From: Halopseudomonas oceani
GTDB lineage: Bacteria; Pseudomonadota; Gammaproteobacteria; Pseudomonadales; Pseudomonadaceae
Length of the DNA: 64,000 bases
Assembly: GCF_002903165.1 (NCBI RefSeq)
Contig: NZ_PPSK01000006.1
Location: 1-64,000, forward strand
Direction of reading: 5' to 3'
Shown piece after piece: positions 1-8,672 of the stretch (positions within the stretch are counted from its first letter, which is position 1; the number at the start of each line of letters is the position of its first letter). The notes under the pieces are model-generated. The model made no database searches. It saw nothing but the letters and a program-made list of their open reading frames with translations, and was not told the origin of the DNA. The position numbers were made by a program, and so were the translations under genes.

Positions 1-99
1 GTTCGCCAGTTTGGCTTTGGTGCGGTATTTATAGCGCTCCAGCGGCTTGGCGATGTCGAAGGTGTGCTTGGCAATGTCGATTCCGATAACGCAGGTCAT
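1..99 (-). CDS. IS110-family DEDD recombinase (transposase), N-terminal 33 codons only
   Basis: The visible N terminus is MTCVIGIDIAKHTFDIAKPL followed by a basic stretch. The GIDIAKxxxD pattern is the first acidic motif of the RuvC-like DEDD domain of IS110/IS1111 recombinases. These enzymes excise the element as a circle and insert it at a core dinucleotide. The ATG at 99-97 follows a minus-strand GGAGG-like ribosome site (about 103-108). The rest of the protein, including the C-terminal serine domain, is outside the window, so subgroup and integrity cannot be judged. Confidence 0.75.
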   Translation of the reverse strand, partial: MTCVIGIDIAKHTFDIAKPLERYKYRTKAKLAN

Positions 100-133
100 G
101 GGGCCTCCGGCTCTGTTGACAGGCGATCGTCAC

Positions 134-300
134 CACACTCTGTTCTACCTTGCGAATACGTGCTCAGGCGCTAAGCGCCGGCACCAGATACCGTTCGAAC
201 TGTCTGAGTGTGTTGGCAGGTGACGGCCCATCTACGAACCAAGCTCTTGAGGCTTCAGGGGCACACCGGCCTGTCACCTGCCGCCCGATGATCAGTCGGG
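134..300 (-). ncRNA. Candidate IS110 bridge RNA with target-binding and donor-binding loops
   Basis: Read on the minus strand, 5' to 3', this 167-nt stretch has the order known for IS621 bridge RNA. First is a small 5' hairpin (stem 296-300/284-288). Then comes a large loop closed by a perfect 10-bp stem (282-273 with 224-215, plus GGCC/GGCC at 271-268 and 228-225). Then a second large loop is closed by 7 bp (212-206 with 140-134) and contains a hairpin at 168-180. In the first loop, UGUGCCCCU (265-257) equals the top strand of the neighbouring repeat at 427-435. CGUAG (236-232) is complementary to CTACG at 434-438. The two guides meet at CT, as expected for left and right target guides. A TTGACT at 327-322 could be its -35. 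It ends 34 nt before the recombinase start. Confidence 0.6.
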
Positions 301-333
301 GACCATGGTCACAGGAACCACAGTCAACATACA

Positions 334-356
334 AGGGGCACGGCATGCCGTGCCCG
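334..356 (-). repeat. CATG-centred palindromic repeat, copy 1, abutting the IS110 left end
   Basis: A perfect 20-bp palindrome lies at 336-355 (gggcacggcatgccgtgccc). With its flanks, the 23-bp unit on the minus strand equals copy 2 (413-435) except at two positions, which change together and keep the pairing. Beyond CCCCT the sequence differs from the other copies (TTGTATG instead of AC), which fits IS110 insertion at this point. Confidence 0.85.
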
Positions 357-412
357 TGGTCATGCTCGCACGGCGGCTTCCCGGGCCGACCGATGTAAGC
401 GCCACGGCCGTT

Positions 413-435
413 CGGGCACAGCATGCTGTGCCCCT
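413..435 (+). repeat. CATG-centred palindromic repeat, copy 2, intact
   Basis: A perfect 20-bp palindrome lies at 414-433 (gggcacagcatgctgtgccc), followed by CTACG. It is inverted relative to copy 1. The segment 427-438 is the stretch matched by the two predicted guides of the candidate bridge RNA. Confidence 0.85.
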
Positions 436-513
436 ACGCCAGGATTGGTGATTGGTGCGGCTTGCCGCACGCACGGTGGTGCGGCCGTCGCGGATATCTG
501 CGCCCGGCGGCGC
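436..513. other. Noncoding gap before the PLD-like gene
   Basis: There is no convincing gene in 356-513. Besides repeat copy 2 it holds a small hairpin (GTGCGG 455-460 with CCGCAC 465-470) that could take part in ending transcription of the minus-strand phospholipase D-like gene. It has no T tract. Confidence 0.4.
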
Positions 514-1959
514 TCAGAAGGTCGACAGTCCGCTCGCTTCCATAAAGCGGTACACCAGATAGCGCCAACGGCTGTGGTCTGCAAAGTCTGCGTAGGGCAG
601 GCTGTAGACCGCGCCGTTGGCGTTCTGCCATTGGCGCTCGAAGTCGGCACGCTGCGCGCTGATCTGCGGGTCGTCGCGGCGGCTGACCAGGCGCACGCTG
701 GTTTCTAGGTTGAGGTCGTGCAGATTGCGCCGGGTGAAGTTGGCTGACCCGGCGATCAGCTCGGCGCTGCCATCAGCCCGTTCCAGCCGAATCCACTTGC
801 GGTGGCACTGCTCACCGAAGGTCGCACACCAGCGCACCGCGATGCCGGCGTCGTGCAGGTCCCATGCCGCCTGGCGGTTGGGGATGCCATTCTTCTCGCG
901 GCCGAAGGCGTCCCGGTTGGGGTCGAGCATGACCCGCACCGTTACGCCGCGCTTCTGGGCTGCGATCAGCGCGTCGATGATCGGCCGCGAGGACAGATAG
1001 AACACTTCCACATCCAGCTGCTCTTTGTTCTGGGCCGAGCTGATCAGGTGCAGCAGGCCGCGCTCAATGGCCCCCTCAGTCAGTACCTGCAGCTGGTTGC
1101 CGGCCGCCGGCCTTGTATCAAGCGCCGGCGCAGACGGCCAGTTGATGGCGGCCGGGTAGCCGGACATCAGCGCGACGGCGCGTTCGGTCTGCAACAGGTC
1201 CAGCGCTGCCGCACCGCTGAATTGCACCGCGCTGTTATCGTGACGGCTGCTGGCATCGTGCGGGTTCATCGAGGTGACCAGCGCCTTCCACTCGCTACCG
1301 GTGCCGACCACCAGCGTCTTGCGGTGGTTGGCGCGGAAGTTCAGCAGGTGCAGGTAGCTGCGCAAGGTGACTTTGCCGGGGCCAACCGGGTTCGGCAGCC
1401 AGCCCCCCTCAGTGCTGTTACCCACATAGCTGCAGCACAGGGTCCAGATGCCGGTCCACAGTGGGTTGGACGCCGGCAGCTGGCTGAGGTCGGTCATCAC
1501 CACGTCTACTCCGGCGGCGCGCAGTCGTGCGAAATGGGCGGGCTGAAGGCCGCCATACAGGGTGTTGAATGGGTCGGTGATCAGCACTACCGGCATCTCG
1601 GGGTGCTGGTGGCGCGCGCGGATCAGGGCATCGGTCAGCTCGGCGGAGAGCGGCCTGTAGCTGTCGGTGCCGGCAAAGTCGTTGAACAAAAACATGTCAA
1701 CCACCAGCAGCTCGCGGGCCTCATCTATCAGCGCGAGGATGTGGTCCATGATCTGCTGCCGGGTACGGAGATCGCCGTGCGTATCACGCCAGCTCTGGTC
1801 GAATAGCAGCACCACGTCCTGTGCAGGGCGCAGTGGCGTGCTTACGGACAGGCCGGGGGGCATGGGGCGCCAGGCAACGATCAGACACGCGATAATGACC
1901 GCTGCGGCGAGCAGCAGACAGCATAGGCGAAGCAGGTTGGTTGTGAGCATGGTGCGCAT
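514..1959 (-). CDS. Phospholipase D-like domain protein, membrane anchored
   Basis: This 481-aa protein has one N-terminal hydrophobic segment (about residues 8-30), so the rest probably lies in the periplasm. It has two phospholipase D-type catalytic halves. HRK is at 212-214 with an SMN at 230-232, and HRK is at 386-388 with GSANF at 404-408. The histidine, lysine and asparagine of each HxK motif are kept. The aspartate normally four residues after the lysine is G in the first half and E in the second. This family joins or cleaves phosphodiesters, as in cardiolipin synthases and phospholipases. The substrate here cannot be told. Two ATGs are possible (1959 or 1950) and neither has a clear ribosome site. 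Confidence 0.8.
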   Translation of the reverse strand: MRTMLTTNLLRLCCLLLAAAVIIACLIVAWRPMPPGLSVSTPLRPAQDVVLLFDQSWRDTHGDLRTRQQIMDHILALIDEARELLVVDMFLFNDFAGTDSYRPLSAELTDALIRARHQHPEMPVVLITDPFNTLYGGLQPAHFARLRAAGVDVVMTDLSQLPASNPLWTGIWTLCCSYVGNSTEGGWLPNPVGPGKVTLRSYLHLLNFRANHRKTLVVGTGSEWKALVTSMNPHDASSRHDNSAVQFSGAAALDLLQTERAVALMSGYPAAINWPSAPALDTRPAAGNQLQVLTEGAIERGLLHLISSAQNKEQLDVEVFYLSSRPIIDALIAAQKRGVTVRVMLDPNRDAFGREKNGIPNRQAAWDLHDAGIAVRWCATFGEQCHRKWIRLERADGSAELIAGSANFTRRNLHDLNLETSVRLVSRRDDPQISAQRADFERQWQNANGAVYSLPYADFADHSRWRYLVYRFMEASGLSTF

Positions 1960-2047
1960 CGGTGGTGAGCAGGTGTTCAGCCTGCCGAAGCGGCGAGATT
2001 AATGCAATGGCAGAGCCGCCAGCGCGGACGCGCTGGCGGCAGGGCGA

Positions 2048-2410
2048 TCAGGCCAGTTGGGCCGTGCCGTCCTGTTTCGGGTTAGGACCGAAGCGGTTGT
2101 CGCCAGCGGTGCCTTCCAGACAGGTGAAGATCAGCAGGATGATGCCGCCGACAGCGGGCACCAGTGAGATCAGAATCCACCAGCCGCTGCGATCGGTATC
2201 GTGCAGGCGACGGATGGTCACGGCCAGCGACGGGATCAGCACGGCCAGAGCGTAGATCGGCATGAAGATCATGATGCCGAGTACGCCGTCAATGACACTG
2301 CAGATAACGTAGGCGATGATGTTGAAAAGCGTAAACATCCAGTATTCCTTGCGGCGCGCGCGGCCTTGAAATACGGCGTATTGCTTGAGTACAGCGAGAT
2401 ACCAATCCAT
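2048..2410 (-). CDS. DUF805 family inner-membrane protein
   Basis: A 120-aa protein with the DUF805 signature: MDWY near the start, then FQGRARRKEYWMF before the first membrane helix, and RRLHDTDRSGWW before the last helices. It is similar in type to E. coli YhaH and YhaI. About four membrane segments fill the chain. The start at 2410 is set by an AGGAAGGA ribosome site a few bases upstream. The function of the family is not known. It lies alone between the PLD-like gene and the divergent ydbH operon. Confidence 0.85.
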   Translation of the reverse strand: MDWYLAVLKQYAVFQGRARRKEYWMFTLFNIIAYVICSVIDGVLGIMIFMPIYALAVLIPSLAVTIRRLHDTDRSGWWILISLVPAVGGIILLIFTCLEGTAGDNRFGPNPKQDGTAQLA

Positions 2411-2632
2411 GAAACGTCCTTCCTGTCTATAAGTCGTTTTGGCAGAGAGAGGGAATGGGTCGGGCGTACAGGCTGGCTCGGTGGCGAACGTTCCCTGCGC
2501 GCGATGGTCACTCCCTTGGGAGGCGGTGATGGCCGCCAGACGGCATTAGAGACTGTTGCACCATTTCAGGTCAACCGTCGAGTGTAGCCTGCGTGCTAAC
2601 CTGTGACCGGATTCCGGCTGAGTGTAAGGACG

Positions 2633-5206
2633 ATGCGTCGACGCATTTCCATTTTTCTGTTGCTTGGGTTGCTGCTGTTGCTGGCAGGGCTGCTCGGACG
2701 CCTGTATCTGCATCAGCAACTGCAGCGTGCCGGCGTCAGCGAACTGGTATGGTCCGCGCCCGGTTGGCAGCACGGCGCTCTGACCCTTGACCGACTGACG
2801 CTGACGCTGGACGACGGCAGCACCGTCGAGCTGCAGCAGCTGGACCTGGCGCCCGGCTGGCGTTCAGGGTTTATGCTCAAGCGTGCCGAGGTGGATCGGC
2901 TGCTGTTAAGCCTGCCGGCGACCGATCAGGTATCACCCGCTGCCGAGTCCGGCTCTCCTCTGCTACTTCTGGGTGACGAAACCTTCTGGCGCTCGCTGGC
3001 GCGTTGGTTGCCTGACCGGGCGCGGGTGCAGCAGATTCAGGCGACCTTGCCCTGTCGTGCCGGCAGTTGCCAGCTGGCTGGCAGCTGGCTGCTTGATGCT
3101 GAGCACAGCGACACTGGCACAACCCTGGCGAGTCGATTGACGCTAGATCTGGAGGGCCAGCAGTTGCTGCTCAGTCCGCACCTGCAGGTCGATACAGAGC
3201 ATGTGGTGCTGCAGGCCGCGCTGGCGATTGACGGCAAGCCGGCCGCTCAACTCGACAGCCAGTGGCAGCAGGGACACGCCTGGCAGGGGCATCTGGCGAT
3301 CCCCGGCTGGCCGCAGACGTCCTGGTTGTTCGGCTATCTCGGGCGCTGGGTAACGTTGGGCGCCCTGCCGTTTGAGCAGGTGCCGACCGCGGCACAGGCT
3401 GATCTGAAGTGGCAATTACGCCCTGCGGTGCAGCCCACCAGTGTTGATGACTGGCTGGGCGGTGCGGTCGCCCTGCAGGCGAACGTCTTGCTGCCTGAGC
3501 CTTGGGCGATTGCCGGGGTGGGCTCGCTGACCGGCGAGATGAGTCTGCAACTGAGCGGTGATCATGGCCGCTGGGCGTTACCCGACGCACAACTGAACAT
3601 GGTGTTGGTGCCTGACCTGCTGGCGACACTGCAGCAGCTACCGAGCGCGCTGCAACCGACGCAGGTAGCATTGCAGCTGCAACCGGCTACCGAGCAACAG
3701 CTGGTGCTGGGGCAGCCGTTGGCGCTGCAGCTTTCTGCTGACGCGACCTTGCCCAGCGGCGGCACCGCTCAGCTGGATGGGCCTTTGCAAGTGCAGGGGT
3801 TGGCTGATTGGCAGATCAATAGCGACGCGCTGCTGGTTCAGCTGCAACTACCACAGCTGACCCTGCCGGAGTTGGCGGTGCGTTCGGTTACCGCGCGTTT
3901 GCCGTTGCAGCTGCAGGCCAATGCCCGGTCGGCAACCATTGGTTTGAGCAAGGCCGGTGAATTGGGCTGGCAGCGCCTGCAATTGCCAGCGGCCGAGCTT
4001 ACGTTGACGGCTACCTCCACGCGGATAAGCGCACTGGCGATCACCCTACCGCCGGATGAGGGCCAGTCAGCGAGCGCCACCGGCGAACTTGCCGCCGAGA
4101 TTAACCGGGTCGAGCACGCAGAGCTCAAACCGCAAAGCTGGTCGCTCTCTGGTGACTGGGAGTGGCAGGATGGCGCGCTGCTCTGGCAGGGGCAGGTGGC
4201 TAACGCGGCCGGTTTGCAGCTCGATCATCAGGCGAACGTCAGCAGCAATGGCCAGTGGCAGCTTGAGGGCACGCTGGCACCGATCTTTTTCCGCGCCGGT
4301 AATCCGCTTGAGCAGACCTTCGCCAGTTGGCCTGCACTGCTCAGTCTGTCCAGCGGCCAGCTCAGCGCTGAGCTGCAGGCGGGCGACAGTGGCAAGGGCC
4401 TCAGCGTCCAATTTAACGGCCAGCTCAACGGTGCCAAGGGCATCTACGATCGCACCGCGTTCAGTGGTCTGAGTACGCCGCTGCGCGCGTCGCTGCAAGG
4501 GCAGCATTTCAGTCTGACGTTGGCGGATTTGCAGCTGGGCGAATTGAACGCCGGTATTCCGGCCGGGCCGTTGCAGGCCAGTCTGGACTATCAGGGGGCG
4601 TTGGCCCATCCGACAACCGGGACCCTGAAGGCCAGGCGACTGACCCTCGAACTGCTGGGAGGGCGGGTGTCGCTGACGCCCGCCACGTTGGACCTGGCTC
4701 AGCCCGAACAACGCGCCGAGCTGGTGCTGCAGGGGCTGGAACTGGGTCGCCTGTTCGAAGTCTATCCAACAGAGGGGTTAAGCGGTGGCGGTACGCTGGA
4801 TGGACGGTTACCGGTGCTGCTGCGCGATGGCCAGGTGTTGGTGGATCAGGGCGCAGTCGCCGCAAGGGCCCCTGGTGGTGTGCTGAGTTACCAGTCCGAT
4901 AAGCTGCAGCGACTGGCGGCGAGCAATCCAAGCATGCGTGAGCTGGCCGGTGCGCTGGAGGAATTTCACTACACTGTCTTGAGTAGTCAGGTAGAGTTGG
5001 CCGAGGGTGGTGATCTGACGCTGGCGCTGCGCCTGCAGGGCAGCAACCCTGATTTTCAGCAGGGGCGTCAGGTCAACCTGAACATTAACCTGCAGGAGAA
5101 CATTCCGGCGTTGCTGGCCAGTTTGCAACTCAGCGGCAAGGTCAGCGACATCATTGAACAACGGGTGCAGCAGTACCTGCTCAAACGGCGGGTTCAGCAA
5201 CCCTGA
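2633..5206 (+). CDS. ydbH: YdbH family AsmA-like intermembrane phospholipid transport protein
   Basis: This protein of about 857 aa begins MRRRISIFLLLGLLLLLAGL, a single N-terminal inner-membrane anchor. The long remainder is rich in alternating hydrophobic and polar beta strands, as in the AsmA-like bridge proteins. The C terminus (VSDIIEQRVQQYLLKRR) is typical of YdbH. In E. coli, YdbH works with TamB and YhdP to move phospholipids to the outer membrane. I chose ATG 2633 because the membrane anchor follows directly; a GTG at 2603 would add 10 residues. It leads an operon with ynbE and ydbL, and that gene order supports the call. Confidence 0.88.
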   Translation: MRRRISIFLLLGLLLLLAGLLGRLYLHQQLQRAGVSELVWSAPGWQHGALTLDRLTLTLDDGSTVELQQLDLAPGWRSGFMLKRAEVDRLLLSLPATDQVSPAAESGSPLLLLGDETFWRSLARWLPDRARVQQIQATLPCRAGSCQLAGSWLLDAEHSDTGTTLASRLTLDLEGQQLLLSPHLQVDTEHVVLQAALAIDGKPAAQLDSQWQQGHAWQGHLAIPGWPQTSWLFGYLGRWVTLGALPFEQVPTAAQADLKWQLRPAVQPTSVDDWLGGAVALQANVLLPEPWAIAGVGSLTGEMSLQLSGDHGRWALPDAQLNMVLVPDLLATLQQLPSALQPTQVALQLQPATEQQLVLGQPLALQLSADATLPSGGTAQLDGPLQVQGLADWQINSDALLVQLQLPQLTLPELAVRSVTARLPLQLQANARSATIGLSKAGELGWQRLQLPAAELTLTATSTRISALAITLPPDEGQSASATGELAAEINRVEHAELKPQSWSLSGDWEWQDGALLWQGQVANAAGLQLDHQANVSSNGQWQLEGTLAPIFFRAGNPLEQTFASWPALLSLSSGQLSAELQAGDSGKGLSVQFNGQLNGAKGIYDRTAFSGLSTPLRASLQGQHFSLTLADLQLGELNAGIPAGPLQASLDYQGALAHPTTGTLKARRLTLELLGGRVSLTPATLDLAQPEQRAELVLQGLELGRLFEVYPTEGLSGGGTLDGRLPVLLRDGQVLVDQGAVAARAPGGVLSYQSDKLQRLAASNPSMRELAGALEEFHYTVLSSQVELAEGGDLTLALRLQGSNPDFQQGRQVNLNINLQENIPALLASLQLSGKVSDIIEQRVQQYLLKRRVQQP

Positions 5207-5218
5207 CGAGGAGCGCCT

Positions 5219-5410
5219 ATGTACGGGCGAGAGCTGATGATTGCGGCACTGGCGGGCCTGCTGGTCGCCTGTGCCGGACCCACGGTGCAGCTGGCTGCGC
5301 CGAGCGAGCCGATCAACATCAATCTGAATGTGAAGATCGAGCACGAAATCTACGTCAAGGTAGACCGTCAGCTGGACGATGTATTCGACCAGTCCAGCGG
5401 CCTGTTTTGA
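5219..5410 (+). CDS. ynbE: YnbE family small outer-membrane lipoprotein
   Basis: A 63-aa protein with a lipobox (LLVAC, lipidated Cys near residue 18). It carries the family core PININLNVKIEHEIYVKVD and ends in LF. In E. coli, YnbE is the outer-membrane partner of YdbH. A GAGGAG ribosome site precedes ATG 5219, and the gene starts 12 bases after the ydbH stop. Confidence 0.88.
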   Translation: MYGRELMIAALAGLLVACAGPTVQLAAPSEPININLNVKIEHEIYVKVDRQLDDVFDQSSGLF

Positions 5411-5431
5411 GTCGGCAGAAGGAACGAGACA

Positions 5432-5779
5432 ATGCGCAAGACGATATATCTGACCTGTTGCCTGCTGGCGCTGCTGATCGGCAGTGGCTCAGCCTGGGCG
5501 CTGAGCCTGAATGAGGCGATGTCGGCACTGCCGGCAGCGAAGGAGGCAGGGCTGCTGGGTGAGCAGTCGAATGGTTATCTGGGCGTGGTACGGGCGTCTG
5601 GTAATGCGGCCGAGGTGGCGCAGCAGATCAACGCAGCGCGCAAGGCGGAGTACCAGAAGGTGGCGCGCGACAACGGTATCTCGCTGAGTGACGTTGAGTT
5701 GATAGCCGGCCAGAAAGCGATTGATCGCACCCCGTCCGGGCAGTACATCAAACTTAACGGTCAGTGGCGACAGAAGTAG
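5432..5779 (+). CDS. ydbL: YdbL family (DUF1318) periplasmic protein
   Basis: A 115-aa protein with a signal peptide (about residues 1-23, ending AWA) followed by the DUF1318 domain: LNEAMSALPAAKEAGLLGE, NGYLGVV, and INAARKAEYQKVA. It is the third gene of the ydbH-ynbE-ydbL operon. In E. coli it is reported to modulate the YdbH-YnbE bridge. An AAGGA ribosome site precedes the start. Its last 26 bp overlap the end of the convergent DUF3047 gene. Confidence 0.88.
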   Translation: MRKTIYLTCCLLALLIGSGSAWALSLNEAMSALPAAKEAGLLGEQSNGYLGVVRASGNAAEVAQQINAARKAEYQKVARDNGISLSDVELIAGQKAIDRTPSGQYIKLNGQWRQK

Positions 5780-6401
5780 CCGGTAGCCACTCGATGCTGC
5801 CGTACCAACCGGTGACGGCCTGACCTCTGTTGTCGCAATCGGTCATGATCGCCAGCCCGTCAATCTGATCCAGCGTCTGTCCGTGCAGGCGCTGGAAATC
5901 CTCTCTGACATTTCGTTCCAGTTGCACCAGTGCCCTGCCGTTCGGTGTACCGCTGCTGACCGCCAGCATCTGCGCGTTGCCGGTGTAGGCGTTGGGCCAG
6001 TGCTTACCGGCCGTCTGGCTGGATGACCAGACGTAGTTCACCGCCAGCGTCCGCCAGGGCAGCAAACCGCCATCCTTCACCACGTAAAGCCGCACGGGAT
6101 AGTCGTCACCTTGCCTGCTGGTTTCGTCGAGTTGGCTGAACGGCTGGCTGATGGTCCAGGACCAGCGGAGCAGCGGCGTCTTGCGCAGATCAATCGGCTG
6201 CTGAAGATAACGGGCGCTGGCCTGGCCGTGCCGGCAATCGGCGCGCAGGACCGTTTGGCCGTTACGGTCTTCAATCTGATACCGGGTTGGCTGGGTGAAG
6301 GTTCGCTCGGGCCACTGGCTGATGTCCGCCGGGCTATAGCTTTGGGCTGAGCAGACGCTGGTGATGAGTAAACCCGTCAGCAGCAAGCGTGGTGGGTGCA
6401 T
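5754..6401 (-). CDS. DUF3047 domain protein, exported
   Basis: A 215-aa protein with an N-terminal signal peptide (to about residue 19, VCSAQ). It has DUF3047 features: LRWSWTISQP, DDYPVRLYVV, NYVWSSSQ, and the late motif IMTDCDNRGQAVTGWYGSIEW. The family has no established activity. Its fold looks like a beta-sandwich carbohydrate-binding type, which is an inference. It is convergent with ydbL and overlaps it by 26 bp. Confidence 0.82.
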   Translation of the reverse strand: MHPPRLLLTGLLITSVCSAQSYSPADISQWPERTFTQPTRYQIEDRNGQTVLRADCRHGQASARYLQQPIDLRKTPLLRWSWTISQPFSQLDETSRQGDDYPVRLYVVKDGGLLPWRTLAVNYVWSSSQTAGKHWPNAYTGNAQMLAVSSGTPNGRALVQLERNVREDFQRLHGQTLDQIDGLAIMTDCDNRGQAVTGWYGSIEWLPATSVATDR

Positions 6402-6439
6402 GCGGGGCTTCTGTATGGCAGAGCCCCAGTATGGCAGCT

Positions 6440-7447
6440 TCAGCGGCTCTGTGCCGATGGCGCAAGCGCGCTGACGCGTAGTCGTTCGGTGGCGTCGAAG
6501 CGTTCTTCCAGCAGTGTCTGCACGGCGTTTGCGCGGTCACTGTCGGCGAGTCCCGGCTGGCTGAGAATGGCGTCGCGCTCGCGGTTGAAGTCGTTAAGCC
6601 GTTGCTGCCAGGCGGCCCGTTGCTGATCCAGTGTTTCCAGCCGTTCGGTCGCCTCCGGACCGACCAGCGACAGCCTGAGCGCCCGTACCTCGGATTCGCT
6701 GGCGCCCTGAGCGCGCAAGGCGCTGGTCTGCTGGCGCAGATCCTGATGAATCTGCGGCACCAACAGTGCCTGCAAGTCTTCCGGCAGACGTTCGCGTAGT
6801 GCTTCGACCTCGTAGGCCTTGTCGGCATCGCTCAGGTCCGGGTTGCGCACAATCGCCAGGCGTTCCAGGGTGAAGCGGTTGTACAGCTCCTCGCCAGCAA
6901 AAAACGCTTGGTGCTCCTCGGCGCTGAACAGCTCGGCCCGCAGGCGCTGCACGGCGTCCTGGCGTGGCCACAGCGCATCCAGATCGGCGGCCACCGGAAA
7001 GCGCTGCTCCAACTCGACCAGTCGCTGCTGATACTCGAGATAGCGCTGGAGCAGATCCAGCGCCTGACTACGGGCCGGGTCTGACAGACTGTCGGTGATC
7101 AACTGCTGCAGTTGAAGGATGATGTCGGCGCGTGGCTGCTCGCCTGCCGTGCTCAGGTAGTAGTCGAACAGATGACGTAGCTGATCGCTGACCAGCAGGC
7201 TGCCGTCGGGATTGGCCTGCAGGCGGCCGTCGACATCGGTTCCTCGCAGCGACGGAGCCGCCGGCAACGCGGCCGGGGCGGGCGCGCTACGCAACAGGCT
7301 GGCAGGCACGCTGTCTGAGGGTGTGGTCGGGTTCGAGGCGACTGGGCTGCCGGCAGTCTCGACAACCTGTTCCTGCGCGTTTTGACTCAGTTGCCAGCCG
7401 AGCAGCAGCGCGGCGGCGAGTAAAGGGAGATAGGCAAGCGCTTTCAT
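6440..7447 (-). CDS. lifO: Lipase-specific foldase (lipase secretion chaperone)
   Basis: A 335-aa protein with an N-terminal membrane anchor (residues 2-20), a Pro/Ala-rich linker, and then a long helical domain with many Arg, Gln and Glu. The foldase signature RxxFDYxLSxxGE is present as RHLFDYYLSTAGE. Foldases stay in the inner membrane, face the periplasm and fold the partner lipase before type II secretion. The gene follows the lipase after 55 bp that contain a strong hairpin, so the pair is an operon with probable differential expression. Confidence 0.92.
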   Translation of the reverse strand: MKALAYLPLLAAALLLGWQLSQNAQEQVVETAGSPVASNPTTPSDSVPASLLRSAPAPAALPAAPSLRGTDVDGRLQANPDGSLLVSDQLRHLFDYYLSTAGEQPRADIILQLQQLITDSLSDPARSQALDLLQRYLEYQQRLVELEQRFPVAADLDALWPRQDAVQRLRAELFSAEEHQAFFAGEELYNRFTLERLAIVRNPDLSDADKAYEVEALRERLPEDLQALLVPQIHQDLRQQTSALRAQGASESEVRALRLSLVGPEATERLETLDQQRAAWQQRLNDFNRERDAILSQPGLADSDRANAVQTLLEERFDATERLRVSALAPSAQSR

Positions 7448-7471
7448 GACGTACTCGGATAGATCGGGGAA

Positions 7472-7498
7472 GCGGGCCGCCGCAAGGGGGCGGCCCGC
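7472..7498 (-). other. Hairpin between lipase and foldase genes
   Basis: A perfect 10-bp GC stem (7472-7481 with 7489-7498, 7-nt loop) lies just after the lipase stop and before the foldase start. There is no T tract. A role in protecting lipase mRNA or lowering foldase expression is inferred. Confidence 0.6.
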
Positions 7499-7502
7499 GC
7501 AC

Positions 7503-8531
<1,029 letters not shown>

Positions 8532-8585
8532 CTATTCAGGGGAGAGTAGTGATTGAGCGACAGAACAGCCGCGTCAGGGCGCTAC

Positions 8586-8615
8586 AGAGCGAATGACCGG
8601 TGAGTCACTCGCTCT
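8586..8615. other. Inverted repeat between the channel gene and lipA
   Basis: 12-bp arms with one mismatch (8586-8597 and 8604-8615) around a 6-nt loop. There is no T tract. It lies downstream of the minus-strand channel gene and far upstream of lipA, so it could end the channel transcript or act as an operator for lipA. Confidence 0.45.
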
Positions 8616-8672
8616 GCACTGCGACTATTCAGCCAGCTGATCCGATGAACGGAAATTCAGAGCTTGTTGGTG

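Larger units (their letters stand above)
1..335 (-). mobile_element. IS110-family insertion sequence, left end plus start of recombinase gene (cut by window edge)
   Basis: The recombinase gene starts at 99 and runs leftward out of the window. The 5' noncoding left end lies between 100 and about 333. On the minus strand the sequence passes from a palindromic repeat ending in CCCCT (core CT at 335-334) straight into TGTATGTTGACT. Other copies of this repeat continue CCCCTAC, so I place the element boundary at the CT dinucleotide. IS110 elements lack long terminal inverted repeats and target duplications and use a short core, CT in IS621, which fits. The boundary is inferred; the right end is outside the window. 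Confidence 0.7.

Noticed and set aside
150-650. Several short open frames in the IS110 left end and flank
   Set aside because: They cover the structured noncoding RNA and palindromic repeats in both directions, with no ribosome sites or family signals.
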